Source of the DNA: JANQIO01 sp043585095
Lineage (GTDB): Bacteria; Pseudomonadota; Gammaproteobacteria; Pseudomonadales; Halieaceae
Direction of reading: 5' to 3'
DNA: 64,000 bases
NCBI GenBank assembly: GCA_043585095.1
Contig: CP121321.1
Span: forward strand, 3,557,926 to 3,621,925
In this document: piece by piece, positions 34,253 to 44,034 of the stretch
Layout of the letters: every line of letters begins with the position of its first letter
Position numbering within the stretch: the first letter of the stretch is position 1
Program-made: the position numbers and the translations under genes
The notes under the pieces: generated by a model
What the model was told of the DNA's origin: nothing
The model's input: only the letters and a program-made list of their open reading frames with translations
Database searches by the model: none

Positions 34253-35068
34253 TCAGGGCAGAGCCGCAATCCAGGACTTATCTTCGAACCACTTCTTACG
34301 TAACTGGTTGAGCATGCCCATTTTGCCGAAAGTATCCAGATAGTTGTCTACCAACTCGGCAAACTGCTTGTCTTCTTTGCGAACGGCAATGCCGAATGGC
34401 TCGATGGAGAGCGGTGTTTGCAGGGTGGCCAGACCGGCATTGGGGTAGCGTAATACTGAAAGAACGCAGATTGGCATGTCAGCGACCAGGGCGTCGATTT
34501 CACCTGCGATGACCATGTCGACGGCTTCATCGTAGTCTTTAACGCGTACCAGTTTGGCTTCCGGTGCAGCGGCTTGAACGAAAATCTCGCTGGTCGAGTT
34601 TTCGAGTGCAGCGAGCTTCAGATCTGCTCGGTTGAATTCGCCAGTGTTGGTCGCCCGGGCCAGCAGGGTGTCTTTGGTCAGAATGGACTTGCCTGACATC
34701 ATGTAGGGCCCGACAAAGCTGACGTCACGGCTGCGTGCAGCGGTTATCGCCATGCCCGACATCACCATGTCGATTTTCTCTTTTTCCAGCGCACCGAGCA
34801 GCTCGCCGAAAGGCATGGTGACGATTTCCAGTCGCGCACCCATAGATGATGCCAGCGCCCGAGCCAGGTCGACTTCATAACCAATAAGCTGGCCACTGCG
34901 GCTATTTGAGTTCATAGGGGGCTGATTGCCAGACATACCGACCTTCAACACTTTGAAATCCACGATTCGATCAAGAACCGGTGATGTGGACTCGGCGTTT
35001 GCTCCCGAGGCGACCAGAGACAGCGCAAGCAGCCCGAGCAGCGATAGTTTTTGTAATATTTTCAGCAT
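34253..35068 (-). CDS. ABC-type amino-acid binding protein family 3, orphan
   Basis: 271 residues with a signal peptide (MLKILQKLSLLGLLALSLVASGANA). The family 3 solute-binding pattern is present: LKVGMSGNQPPMN, LIGYEVDLARALASSMGARL, MVMSGMAITAARS and a C-terminal KMGMLNQLRKKWFED. No permease or ATPase gene is near, so it may serve a distant transporter or a sensory role. The ligand is unknown; the family binds polar amino acids and related compounds. Confidence 0.9.
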   Translation of the reverse strand: MLKILQKLSLLGLLALSLVASGANAESTSPVLDRIVDFKVLKVGMSGNQPPMNSNSRSGQLIGYEVDLARALASSMGARLEIVTMPFGELLGALEKEKIDMVMSGMAITAARSRDVSFVGPYMMSGKSILTKDTLLARATNTGEFNRADLKLAALENSTSEIFVQAAAPEAKLVRVKDYDEAVDMVIAGEIDALVADMPICVLSVLRYPNAGLATLQTPLSIEPFGIAVRKEDKQFAELVDNYLDTFGKMGMLNQLRKKWFEDKSWIAALP

Positions 35069-35204
35069 GATGAATTCCTGTTGCGTGAGATGCAGACGGA
35101 TGCCCGGAGGCTGCGCCAGTCAACGAATAGCGAGTGTAGCGATACAGTGCGATAAATCAATTCGCGTATCGCACTAACCACAGCTTAAGACTGCGGCAAA
35201 TCAA

Positions 35205-36113
35205 TCAGGGTGAATTAAGGGCCCAGTCGTAGTCGTAGCGCACCCGACCGTCCCACTGCCGTAACTGCGCGGCTAATGATGGCTCAGCAAAGTCAGCAAT
35301 CCAGTTCAGCACAGCATCAGTATCGTCACCAAAGTCCTCGCTAAACCACTTGAAGATACTGCTCAATGTAAGGCGATCCTCTGTGATGGACACGCCCCGG
35401 GGGTGATTGATGAATGCGACGGCCGCCTTTTGGTATTGGCGCTCGAGCGTCTCTGCTCGCCAGGGCTCGGGCTGCAGGTTCGGACATCCCAGGCTCGCGC
35501 AGTTGACCGCAAAGTGCACCCTGGGCTCCCGATACAGCGGCCTCAGAATCCGGTGCTCAATGTCGTTGAGGGTCAGCACTTCGCCGTCGATGGTGATGGC
35601 ATCCTTGCCCCACGGGCCTATGCTAAAGAAGCCATCTTTGATTTTTCGGATGCTGCTTACGCCGGGATTATCCAGAATCAGCTCTATGGTTAGCGCATTG
35701 TAAAGATTGATCCAATAGGCCTGTTGCTGGGGCACGGTGAGCTGGCTTACGTCGATATCAGCAAGGTAGCTGACATAGGCATTAAGGGACTTCCGGTCGG
35801 CGTCGCTCACAGCGGTGTAGTCAAAGCGGTTTATGCCGGAAGGGTGCCCGTCCTTCACGTAGCGGCTGAGCAAATCCCCCCAGGGACCGTGATCAAGTTC
35901 GATCTGCCGGCTGTCTGCGGCCGGCCGCCACTTCTCCCAGGCTTCGCCGTCGGGAATGATGCCCGCGCTTGCAGTGCTGGCGCAGAGGAGGGCTAGTGCC
36001 CCAAGCATCGTGTTGGTTAGTGTACGCAAAAGCGTCACGGGTTTTGAGAAGTCCCGGGAAGGTGTCACCGATGAGAGCTGCTGCCGCAGGTAGTTTAAAG
36101 AGCGTCGTGTCAT
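35205..36113 (-). CDS. DUF547 domain secreted protein
   Basis: 302 residues. After a long, charged N-terminus a hydrophobic signal segment (MLGALALLCASTASA, about 36-50) leads to the DUF547 domain with QQAYWINLYNALTIELIL, HFAVNCASLGCPNLQPEPW and SSIFKWFSEDFG. The start is uncertain: ATG 36008 would give a plain signal peptide. DUF547 proteins are common in marine bacteria; conserved Cys/His suggest a hydrolase-type site, but the function is unproven. Confidence 0.85.
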   Translation of the reverse strand: MTRRSLNYLRQQLSSVTPSRDFSKPVTLLRTLTNTMLGALALLCASTASAGIIPDGEAWEKWRPAADSRQIELDHGPWGDLLSRYVKDGHPSGINRFDYTAVSDADRKSLNAYVSYLADIDVSQLTVPQQQAYWINLYNALTIELILDNPGVSSIRKIKDGFFSIGPWGKDAITIDGEVLTLNDIEHRILRPLYREPRVHFAVNCASLGCPNLQPEPWRAETLERQYQKAAVAFINHPRGVSITEDRLTLSSIFKWFSEDFGDDTDAVLNWIADFAEPSLAAQLRQWDGRVRYDYDWALNSP

Positions 36114-36195
36114 GGGAACCGTGCGTCAGCGCCATGTGTTCAGCGCTATGTGAATGTAACGCTTTGGATGCCGGGTTTGTTCAGGAGTTCCGCGG

Positions 36196-36441
36196 TTAGC
36201 CAGCAGTCTCGCTGTCACAACTGCCGTCTTCCACGCGCTGGCATTCGCAGGTGTTCAGGCCCAGCCACGACCATAAATAGCAGCGCGATGACAAAGCGTT
36301 CAGCACCAGAAACAGCGCTGCGACGCTTGCTATACCCTCCAGCACACCGAACGAAGAGCTCGATAGCACCAGAATGCCCAGGAATACGGCCGTTGCCAGG
36401 CGGAGTATGCGCTCGACGGGGCCAAGGTTTTTGTCAATCAT
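36196..36441 (-). CDS. DUF2892 (YgaP-like) membrane protein
   Basis: 81 residues. The opening NLGPVERILRLATAVFLGIL and the two predicted helices are diagnostic of DUF2892, the membrane part of YgaP-type proteins. The C-terminus has several cysteines (SSRCYLWSWLGLNTCECQ), consistent with the usual CYxxxxxGxxTC pattern. No rhodanese domain is fused. Role unknown, possibly sulfur-related. Confidence 0.85.
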   Translation of the reverse strand: MIDKNLGPVERILRLATAVFLGILVLSSSSFGVLEGIASVAALFLVLNALSSRCYLWSWLGLNTCECQRVEDGSCDSETAG

Positions 36442-36602
36442 GACAAGTCACACAATTGGTTAAAATTCGACCATATGTACGGTGAGGCAGTGCTGGTGGA
36501 TTGCCGCCAGATTGCCGTTTGTCACTCACGATTGAATTACTGATCTGAAACATTAGCTAGATCAATTTTCTATGTGCCGAGTAAGCAAGCTCCAGTGGCT
36601 CA

Positions 36603-38750
36603 TCAACCTCCCGGGGCTTGATACTCCCCAGGCGTGCCGTCGTAGCCGTCGCCATAGCAGGCTTCTCCGCCGCAGACATTCACCACCGTGCCGGTGCGCC
36701 AAAAAGCAGCTTTTTGATCACGGGCGGCACGCTGGGCAAAGGGCATGCCGTGGGTGTTATAACCATCCGGGTTGAACACGTTGGTTGTGCTTTGTAGCGG
36801 GGTGCCATCGTGGCCAGCGACCGGGAAAGGGCCTGAATCCCACACGACCAAACCGCTACCATCCCAGGGGTCGCCCGAAATCGCTTCGATATTGATATAG
36901 GGCTCTACGGCAACATGCCGGCCGCTAACCACGGTGGGCGTGTGACGTGGCACATCCATGCTGCGTGCCAGAATTTCGCCGGTGGTCTCGCTCACGGTTT
37001 TATCGCCCAGGGCCAGGTGAATCAGTACGCGGGTGGCGGTGGAGCCTGGAAGCGGGTCTGCAGTGACGTGGTTCACGTAGCCGTTGTTTTCACCGCGATC
37101 GTACAACATTTGAATGACCGACCAGACCAGCGGTTTGTGCACGGGGTCCGGGTAGGCCGGATCGAAGGCCAGAGAGAACTGGTTCCATGCGTTACTGCGG
37201 CGGGCCAGCATACTGAAGTTCATGCCCGCAACGTTGAGCACGGATCGCTCAAAGTTTGGGTTTACAGCAGACAATGCGGCGCCCAACACCGCACCCTGAG
37301 AGATGCCGTCGTAGTGCACTTGGCCGGTTTGGAATACGGGGTTACCGCCGGCGTCCTGAAACGCGGGAAGGCTGGCAAAGCCCGCTGCGTTTTTCATGGC
37401 TTCCGATAGCAGCGTGATATTCAACCAGCCCTGCTGGATTCGATCGGCTTGCTGCGGAAAAGCGTTGATATTGCTCAGGGCGGCAAACGCCACGCCGATG
37501 TCCTGGTTGGACATGCCCCAGGAATCAACACCACATATCACCAGATCTTGCTCCTGCGCGAGCGGCGCTGTGGACAGGACGGTGTCGCGGCTACCGTACA
37601 GGCCGTGGCCGACCACCACCGCGATGGTGTCGGCGCTGGTAAGGGCGACTCTGGGGATGCTGCACAGGAAGGGCACTTCTACCACACCGTTGCCGTTGAA
37701 CTGCTCGGGCAATGCATCGGGATCGCTGCTGCCATAGTTGAAGCGCGAGCCGGGTGCAGCCGAGGCACTGTCCATAAAGTTGGGCACTTCAATCGTGCCT
37801 TCAATAATGCGTGCCTGATTGGGGTCGTCTGCTACGTCTGGCTCGGTCACCGAGGTAACGGCGGCAACCGGCGCGTTGCCGCCGAGACTGGCAAATGCCT
37901 GATCGCGGATGTGCAGCATGCGGCCGGTAATATTTTCGGTCGACGCTACCGTGAAGTCCCAGGCGAGATACAGGCTATCGCGCGCAATACCCACGCCTTC
38001 AAGGGTGCTGAAAATCGATTCCATATTGGCGCGGCGATCTTCAAAAGCCGGGATATCCGATGGCGCGCCTTCTTTAAAGACGGTGAAAGCGTCGCTGGAC
38101 GCGATCGCGCTGCCGTCTTCGGCGATCAGATTCTGCATGGCCACGATATAGCGCTGACCATCTGCGAGGTTCTTACCCACCCGAATCATCAGCGCGCGGC
38201 GTTCGGTATCACCCGGACGCACGTCAAGCTCTGCAAAGATCAGCTGACGCTCGCCAGTGTCTGCATTGATCAACTGAATCGGTGAGTCGCTTTGCAGAGA
38301 GCGACCCATATCGACAAAGCTTGGGGCGCCGCTGGCCTCCAGGTCAACGCCGGGCACCTCGACCAGTATCAACGAGCCGGGAGAGAAGCCATCATTGCGG
38401 TTGTACTCTGTGGGATCGAAGGTCTCTCCCGCTGCGTTGCCTGGGATGGCTACCGGGTTCAGGTTCACCCTGCGGCCGGTGCCGGCGCTGTCATCGCTGA
38501 CCGTGAAAAAGTTGTTGGGGTAGGGGAAGGCGCATTCGCTGGGCTGCAGAATGTCGCAAGTATCCGCCATGCTAACGTCGACGGTAGTGGGGTCGACGCT
38601 GAATTCGGGCTCGGGCGTAAAGTCGTTATCGCTGTCTGAGCAGGCCGTTAGCAGCAGGGCGACCGCGAGGGGCGCTGCTAGCAGATGAAGATGGCGTGCT
38701 ACAGATCTTGTCGTGAGTCGGGCAATCATTCGGGAAGCGGGATGGTGCAT
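36603..38750 (-). CDS. large lipoprotein with alpha/beta-hydrolase-like motif
   Basis: 715 residues from ATG 38750 (a GTG at 38786 is an alternative). The N-terminus is a lipoprotein signal with lipobox LLTAC followed by an Asp/Ser-rich linker. The first half has repeated strand-rich sequence; the second half contains VVVGHGLYGSRD and HYDGISQGAVLGAALSA, which look like the oxyanion region and nucleophile elbow (GISQG) of an esterase or lipase. C-terminal cysteines (VCGGEACYG) may pair. Surface lysophospholipase-type lipoproteins are the nearest analogy I can offer. Confidence 0.7.
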   Translation of the reverse strand: MHHPASRMIARLTTRSVARHLHLLAAPLAVALLLTACSDSDNDFTPEPEFSVDPTTVDVSMADTCDILQPSECAFPYPNNFFTVSDDSAGTGRRVNLNPVAIPGNAAGETFDPTEYNRNDGFSPGSLILVEVPGVDLEASGAPSFVDMGRSLQSDSPIQLINADTGERQLIFAELDVRPGDTERRALMIRVGKNLADGQRYIVAMQNLIAEDGSAIASSDAFTVFKEGAPSDIPAFEDRRANMESIFSTLEGVGIARDSLYLAWDFTVASTENITGRMLHIRDQAFASLGGNAPVAAVTSVTEPDVADDPNQARIIEGTIEVPNFMDSASAAPGSRFNYGSSDPDALPEQFNGNGVVEVPFLCSIPRVALTSADTIAVVVGHGLYGSRDTVLSTAPLAQEQDLVICGVDSWGMSNQDIGVAFAALSNINAFPQQADRIQQGWLNITLLSEAMKNAAGFASLPAFQDAGGNPVFQTGQVHYDGISQGAVLGAALSAVNPNFERSVLNVAGMNFSMLARRSNAWNQFSLAFDPAYPDPVHKPLVWSVIQMLYDRGENNGYVNHVTADPLPGSTATRVLIHLALGDKTVSETTGEILARSMDVPRHTPTVVSGRHVAVEPYINIEAISGDPWDGSGLVVWDSGPFPVAGHDGTPLQSTTNVFNPDGYNTHGMPFAQRAARDQKAAFWRTGTVVNVCGGEACYGDGYDGTPGEYQAPGG

Positions 38751-38917
38751 GGCGTTATTCTCGTTATAGATTATTTTGCGGCGCACAGTTTAACTTGTCC
38801 TGACAGTGCTGGGCAGACTGATTTGAGGCCCCGAAACACGCCGCGGCTCCGGTATGCTCTTGCCTATAAGGCGTTTTTTTCGATAGAAGGACAGGGTAAC
38901 AATGACAGGGCAAAAGC

Positions 38918-39445
38918 GTGGCTTCAGGTGAACCTCTCTTCACAACCGAGCGACTCGCAGTGCGGGAGTTCCTCCCGGCTGATGCGCTGTTTTATATGGA
39001 CATGTTGAACGACGAGGACTTTAAGCGGCACATCGCCGATCGCGGTATACACAATGTTGACCTGGCGCTTGAGCATCTGGAAGCCCGCGTTTTTTCCAGC
39101 TACGACGCCCACGGCTTTGGCATGTGGTGCGTTACTCGCCTGCAAGATAATGTTCCCGTTGGCATGGCCGGTTTGGTTAAGCGGGATTTTCTGGACGATG
39201 TTGATTTGGGCTACGCGTTACTGCCCGCGGGCCGCGGCATGGGCTATGCCACCGAGGCCTCGGAGGGTGTTATGCATTACGCGAGGAACCGGCTTCAGCT
39301 CAAACGACTCGCCGCGATTGTATCGACTGGGAATACTGCTTCAAATCAGGTGCTTGCGCGCCTGGGTTTTGAGCTTCAGGGAGTGATCGAATTTCCCGGC
39401 ACGGGGGAGCTCTGTAATCACTACCGGCGAGATTTGGGTTCTTAA
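38918..39445 (+). CDS. GNAT family N-acetyltransferase (RimJ/RimL-like)
   Basis: 175 residues from GTG 38918. Pattern of the RimJ/RimL group: LFTTERLAVREFLPADA, VDLGYALLPAGRGMGYATEA (acetyl-CoA loop) and IVSTGNTASNQVLARLGFEL. Acetylates an amine on a small molecule or protein; target unknown. It is divergent from the lipoprotein gene and precedes the sensor kinase by 128 bp. Confidence 0.9.
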   Translation: MASGEPLFTTERLAVREFLPADALFYMDMLNDEDFKRHIADRGIHNVDLALEHLEARVFSSYDAHGFGMWCVTRLQDNVPVGMAGLVKRDFLDDVDLGYALLPAGRGMGYATEASEGVMHYARNRLQLKRLAAIVSTGNTASNQVLARLGFELQGVIEFPGTGELCNHYRRDLGS

Positions 39446-39573
39446 GCTGTACCGGTCAGAAGGGGCGGGCGCAGTACTTGCTGTGTACTTGAGCAAGGTC
39501 AATGGCTAGAGCTCACGATGCTCTAACGTGGAGTCCCTGCTAATAAAAACCTGCCCTAAGGCCGATCCGTTGC

Positions 39574-42500
39574 ATGCTCTCTCCCTCTAATCTGCTCAGT
39601 CTGGCGCTGGTTTACGTCTGCCTGCTGTTTGCTGTTGCCTGGTTTACTGATCAGCGAACGGTCAGCAGTGGCAATGCGGAAGGCGGCACGCGCTGGCGCC
39701 GCTGGATTTACGCTTTGTCGATCACGGTGTACTGCAGCTCCTGGACTTTCTACGGTGCGGTTGGCTCTGCCACCGAGCAAGCGTGGCGACATGCTCCAAT
39801 TTACCTTGGGCCGATTCTGGCGTTTACCGTCTTTTGGCCAGTTTTGCAGCGTTTACTCGCGCTGGGCGAGCGCCATCGCGTAACCTCTATCGCAGATTAC
39901 ATCAGCGCCCGCTACGGGAAGCGGCAGTCCTTAGCCATCATTGTGACGCTGGTCGCCGCGGCGGCGGTGTTACCCTACATCGCTTTGCAGTTTAAGGCGT
40001 TGGCGCAGGCCTGGGTCAGCATTGGTGGTGGCGCCTTGGAAACAGTGGGTGGCGATACCGCCCTACTCACAGCACTGATATTGGCGGTTTTCACTATCCT
40101 GTTCGGCGCGCGGCGACTGGACGGCCGCGAGCGTCATCGCGGCTTGATGAACGCGATTGCCATTGAGTCGATCGTTAAGCTGCTCGCCTTTTTAGCGGTC
40201 GCCCTGCTGGCCTTGAGCTATTTATTGGGACTGCCCGTCGCGGAACGTCCGCCGGTGTTCCCGCGGCCTTCGGTGGCTATGCTGGGTTCTGCCGACTTCC
40301 TGGCGCAGACACTGATTAGTGGACTGGCGATCCTGTGTTTGCCCAGGCAGTTTCATGCAATGGTGGTTGAGCACCAGGGCGAAGCCGCCGCGCGACGGGC
40401 GCGCTGGCTATTCCCGCTTTATTTGCTGTTATTCATGTTGCTGGTTGCGCCGATTAGTCAAGCAGGCGCGCATTTGTTTGGCGCAAGCGGCATGCAGAAT
40501 CCCGATACCTTTGTGCAGCTGTTGCCGATAGCGCTTGAATCGCCGTGGATCTCCATGGCGGCATTTGTGGGCGGAATATCTGCTGCAACCGGCATGGTCA
40601 TTGTCGCTACTGTCGCCCTTGCTATCATGGTAACCAATGAAGTGGTGGCGCCGCTGCTTATGCAAGCAACCGCGGGTTCACCGTCTGCTGTATTGCGTTT
40701 CGGCGACAGCCTGCGGCGGGTGCGCCAGCTTACTATTGCCGGGATCATGCTGGCGGCCTGGCTGGTGGCGCGCTGGATAATCGACATTCCGTGGCTCACC
40801 CAAATCGGGTTTATCTGCTTTTTGGCGGCAGCTCAGCTCGCGCCGCCGCTTCTAGCGGGTTTGTATTGGCGGCGAGCCCATGGACGCGCTGTTTTGATTG
40901 GGCTGTCGCTGGGAATTCTGAGCTGGTTTTACTGCGCAGTATTGCCCGCTGTTTTGCCGCCGGGGCACGATTTGCTTGCGTCTGGCCCAATGGGATTAGC
41001 ATGGCTGCGCCCCGAGGGTCTGTTGGGTTTAGAGAGCAGCGCGTCGCTGGCCTACGCCGCGGTATGGAGTCTGGGCGTCAACCTTGTATCCCTGGTGCTA
41101 TTTAGCTTTTGGCTGTCACCGACGGCGGCGGACGCGCGGCAAGCAAAACTGTTCCTGGCGGATCGCGACGACAGGTCCAGCGAGGACCTGTCTCTGAGCC
41201 TGATTCGGGTGAGCCAACTCCAGGCCCTGCTGCCGCCGTTTATGGAAGAGACCGCGCTGCGCGCTATGTGGAGAAGCTTCGAGGACCGGTATCAGCAGAG
41301 ACTATTGCCGGCGGATCGCGCCCCGCGTTTTGTCGTGGAGCAGGTTGAGTCGGTGCTGGCAACTATGATTGGTGCAACCTCCGCTCAAAAGGCAATGCTG
41401 CAGCTGGAGCGCTCGCAACAGCTGGCTTATACCGATCTCGCCGGTATGGTCAGCGATGCTAGCAAGCTCAATACCTTTAATCGCGAGCTGCTGCAAACTA
41501 CGGTAGAGAGCCTGCTCCAAGGCGTGTCCGTGGTCGATAAAGATTTGCGTCTGGTGGCCTGGAATCGCCGCTACGAAGAGCTGTTCGACTACCCAACGCG
41601 GTTTCTGTACGTGGGCTGCCCGATTGAAAGGGTGTACCGATTTAATGCCGAGCGCGGCATTCTATCGAGCACTGGGGCGTCGCAAGAGCAAGAGATTGAA
41701 AAGCGTTTGGCCTGGCTGAGGGAGGGCAACCCGCATCGTCTTGAGCGTACGCTGCCCAATGGCAAAGTCATCGATATTCGCGGCACGCCGATGCCCAACG
41801 GCGGGTTCGTTAGTACCTACATCGACATCACTGACTACCGGGAAGTGGTGGCACAGCTTGAAGATGCTAAACAAGAATTAGAGCAAAAAGTGGCCTCGGG
41901 CAGCCAAAGCCTTAGTGAAACCAACGCGGCGCTGCGCCGAGAAAATCGACTGCGGGCCACCGTAGAAGCTCAGCTTCGCGATGCCGGTCAGTCCAAGTCC
42001 AGGTTCATGTCAGCAACCAGTCATGATCTACTGCAGCCTATCAACGCAGCACGCCTATTTACTTCGGTATTGCAGCGTCGCCTGGGTGACGAAACCGATA
42101 CTGATATCGCTAAGACGGTGTCGCAAATCGACGGCTCCTTGAAACGCGCCGAGCAGCTCATATCGGAACTACGGGAAATTGCCAGATTGGACTCCGGGCG
42201 TGAAACCGCTAAACCCGCAGATTTTGCGCTGGACGGTCTGCTCGATGAGCTCGAATCAGAGTTCGCGCCGGCGGCACAGGGTCAGGGTATTGAATTGCGG
42301 AAAGTTCGCAGCAGTCTGTGGCTGCGCACCGACCGCTCGCTGCTGTACCGGATCCTGCAGAATCTTATCGGCAATGCGCTGAATTACACCGAATCCGGCC
42401 GCGTCATCATAGGCGTCAGGCGAAGGGGTCCTGTCGCAGAGCTGCAGGTTGTCGACACCGGTCCGGGTATAGCGGAAGCCGATCAGGCGCGTGTCTTCGA

Positions 42501-43089
42501 TGAATTTGAGCGTCTGCCAAGACAGAGCGCAGACGCCGAAGAAGGGCTGGGCCTGGGGCTTGCTATTGTGCGGCGCTACGCAGAGTTATTGGATTTGGAG
42601 CTAGACCTTCGCTCTGTTCCCGGGCGTGGCACCGGGTTTTCCGTGCGCGTCCCCATTGGGCAGGTGCAGACATCCGTTACAGCAAAGTTGCCCAGTAACG
42701 AGCAGGCGCTGTCCGGTCTCTACGTTGTCTGTTTAGATAACGACATACGCATCCGGCAAGGTATGGGTGCCCTGCTATCTTCTATGGGCGCTAACGTGGC
42801 GACTGTGGGTGGTGGTTGGGAGCTGCGTAAGTTGTTGCAGGAAGGTGCCAGGCCGGCACTTATCTTGGCTGACTATCATCTCGACGGCGGCGAGAACGGT
42901 ATCGATGCGGTGCAAGCTGCGCAGCGTGATTATGGCAATCAGGCGCCCTGTATTGTCATCAGTGCAGACAACAGCGCTGCAGTCCGTGACCGCGCCAGCG
43001 CCGCCGGCTTCCGTTTCCTGCCCAAGCCGGTGCAACCGCCACGGCTGCAAGCTTTGGTGGCGGCCATCGTGGCGGACTCAGCGGCTTAG
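39574..43089 (+). CDS. crbS: SSF-domain hybrid histidine kinase, CrbS/MxtR type (acetate switch)
   Basis: 1171 residues. About 1-520 is a sodium/solute-symporter-like membrane domain (many helices, e.g. IYALSITVYCSSWTFYGAVG and ISARYGKRQSLA). Then a linker, a PAS domain (about 640-755), a coiled coil, HisKA with the phosphorylated H817 in ATSHDLLQPINAARL, an HATPase domain (NLIGNALNYT, VDTGPGI, GLGLGLAIV) and a C-terminal receiver with D1100 in ILADYHLDGGENG. CrbS/MxtR proteins with this layout control acs and acetate uptake with a LuxR-type partner, which lies 1.5 kb away here. The signal sensed is not known from sequence. Confidence 0.9.
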   Translation: MLSPSNLLSLALVYVCLLFAVAWFTDQRTVSSGNAEGGTRWRRWIYALSITVYCSSWTFYGAVGSATEQAWRHAPIYLGPILAFTVFWPVLQRLLALGERHRVTSIADYISARYGKRQSLAIIVTLVAAAAVLPYIALQFKALAQAWVSIGGGALETVGGDTALLTALILAVFTILFGARRLDGRERHRGLMNAIAIESIVKLLAFLAVALLALSYLLGLPVAERPPVFPRPSVAMLGSADFLAQTLISGLAILCLPRQFHAMVVEHQGEAAARRARWLFPLYLLLFMLLVAPISQAGAHLFGASGMQNPDTFVQLLPIALESPWISMAAFVGGISAATGMVIVATVALAIMVTNEVVAPLLMQATAGSPSAVLRFGDSLRRVRQLTIAGIMLAAWLVARWIIDIPWLTQIGFICFLAAAQLAPPLLAGLYWRRAHGRAVLIGLSLGILSWFYCAVLPAVLPPGHDLLASGPMGLAWLRPEGLLGLESSASLAYAAVWSLGVNLVSLVLFSFWLSPTAADARQAKLFLADRDDRSSEDLSLSLIRVSQLQALLPPFMEETALRAMWRSFEDRYQQRLLPADRAPRFVVEQVESVLATMIGATSAQKAMLQLERSQQLAYTDLAGMVSDASKLNTFNRELLQTTVESLLQGVSVVDKDLRLVAWNRRYEELFDYPTRFLYVGCPIERVYRFNAERGILSSTGASQEQEIEKRLAWLREGNPHRLERTLPNGKVIDIRGTPMPNGGFVSTYIDITDYREVVAQLEDAKQELEQKVASGSQSLSETNAALRRENRLRATVEAQLRDAGQSKSRFMSATSHDLLQPINAARLFTSVLQRRLGDETDTDIAKTVSQIDGSLKRAEQLISELREIARLDSGRETAKPADFALDGLLDELESEFAPAAQGQGIELRKVRSSLWLRTDRSLLYRILQNLIGNALNYTESGRVIIGVRRRGPVAELQVVDTGPGIAEADQARVFDEFERLPRQSADAEEGLGLGLAIVRRYAELLDLELDLRSVPGRGTGFSVRVPIGQVQTSVTAKLPSNEQALSGLYVVCLDNDIRIRQGMGALLSSMGANVATVGGGWELRKLLQEGARPALILADYHLDGGENGIDAVQAAQRDYGNQAPCIVISADNSAAVRDRASAAGFRFLPKPVQPPRLQALVAAIVADSAA

Positions 43090-43181
43090 CCCCTGGGCTC
43101 AGAAAAACGTTCTTGTGTTGCGGCTTTTAAAGAGCAGCTCTTGGCGGTGTGTTGCAGGCAGCACGCCCAAATTCGCAACTT

Positions 43182-43216
43182 CAGGTTCCCAATACCAGGT
43201 TCCCAACACTAGGTTC
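43182..43216. repeat. 14-bp short tandem repeat, about 2.5 copies
   Basis: CAGGTTCCCAATAC (43182), CAGGTTCCCAACAC (43196) and a decayed third copy from 43210. The repeat covers the 3' end of the DUF2164 gene and the gap after the kinase gene, and includes the DUF2164 stop codon. Confidence 0.75.
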
Positions 43217-43466
43217 GCGAAAGCGCGGTTGGGCGCTCCAGGGCATACAGTCCATCTGCGGCTTCTTCCAATTTTTGAGACAGCACAACTTGTGCATCCT
43301 GCAGTCCGCGGTTGTAAAAATAAGCGCCGATATCTTCGGCAAAAAAATCAATGAGAAATTCAGCGTCAAAGCTACCGATTTCCTGATTCAACTTGTCATC
43401 AAAGAAGTCCTTCAGCTTGTGGACGATTTCTGCTTTCTCGTTGGTCGTGAATTCAATCTTCTGCAT
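43209..43466 (-). CDS. DUF2164 family protein
   Basis: 85 residues; the core IVHKLKDFFDDKLNQEIGSF, DAEFLIDFFAEDIGAYFYNRG, LQDA is diagnostic for DUF2164. Small, soluble, acidic; function unknown. Its last codons lie in a 14-bp tandem repeat, so the C-terminal ALSRT may not be conserved. It lies between the convergent kinase and regulator genes of the acetate switch. Confidence 0.85.
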   Translation of the reverse strand: MQKIEFTTNEKAEIVHKLKDFFDDKLNQEIGSFDAEFLIDFFAEDIGAYFYNRGLQDAQVVLSQKLEEAADGLYALERPTALSRT

Positions 43467-43578
43467 GGTGTGCTGTTGTCCGTTGTGCTGAACAGGCGTA
43501 TCAGCCTGTGTTGTCTTTACTAGCGGTCACCCGCCGCTCTGGCGAGGTAGGCCCGTTAACCGGTGTTTTCAACTTGCG

Positions 43579-44034
43579 CTATTGCGTGGAGCCATTATCG
43601 AAAACGGCCATTGAGCCGATCGTGGCGCGGTTGTCCTTGAGCCGGTGGGACAGACGCCAAACGCCGTCCTGCAAGGTCCAACTATCCTGATAGTTGCCCA
43701 GGGTTCGAAAGCTTGCGTCGACCGAAGCGTCGCGAGCTAAATGCATGTCTGCAACGTAACTCTCACTGCTTGCTGTGCTCCCACTAACTTCTATGAGGAA
43801 GTTCCCTAACATATGTTGGGTGACGCCACAGCTTTCCAGATAGCTGCGAATAAACGCAATCACGGCATCCCCGCCCTGCACTTCGCCGGTGCCGAAATCA
43901 GCCGTGATGTCATCCGCGACTATGGCTCTCATGGTCTCCCAGTCTTTGTTATCCATGGTGCGTGCGAAGCGAATGAGCTGTCGCTGAATAGCCCGCTCGG
44001 CTACTAGGTCTGCAAGGGTTATTTCGTCGCTCAT
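43579..44034 (-). CDS. nuclear transport factor 2-like (SnoaL-type) protein
   Basis: 151 residues with the cone-shaped NTF2 fold pattern: ERAIQRQLIRFARTMDNKDWETM, IVADDITADFGTGEVQGG and DSWTLQDGVWRLSHR. Members bind small hydrophobic ligands or act as isomerases and dehydratases; no specific function can be given. The start overlaps the stop of the FosA gene by 4 bp (ATGA), so these two are translated together. Confidence 0.85.
   Translation of the reverse strand: MSDEITLADLVAERAIQRQLIRFARTMDNKDWETMRAIVADDITADFGTGEVQGGDAVIAFIRSYLESCGVTQHMLGNFLIEVSGSTASSESYVADMHLARDASVDASFRTLGNYQDSWTLQDGVWRLSHRLKDNRATIGSMAVFDNGSTQ

Noticed and set aside
37449..38285. 278-codon open frame on the plus strand
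   Set aside because: It is antisense to the lipoprotein hydrolase gene, whose lipobox and hydrolase motifs make it the real one.
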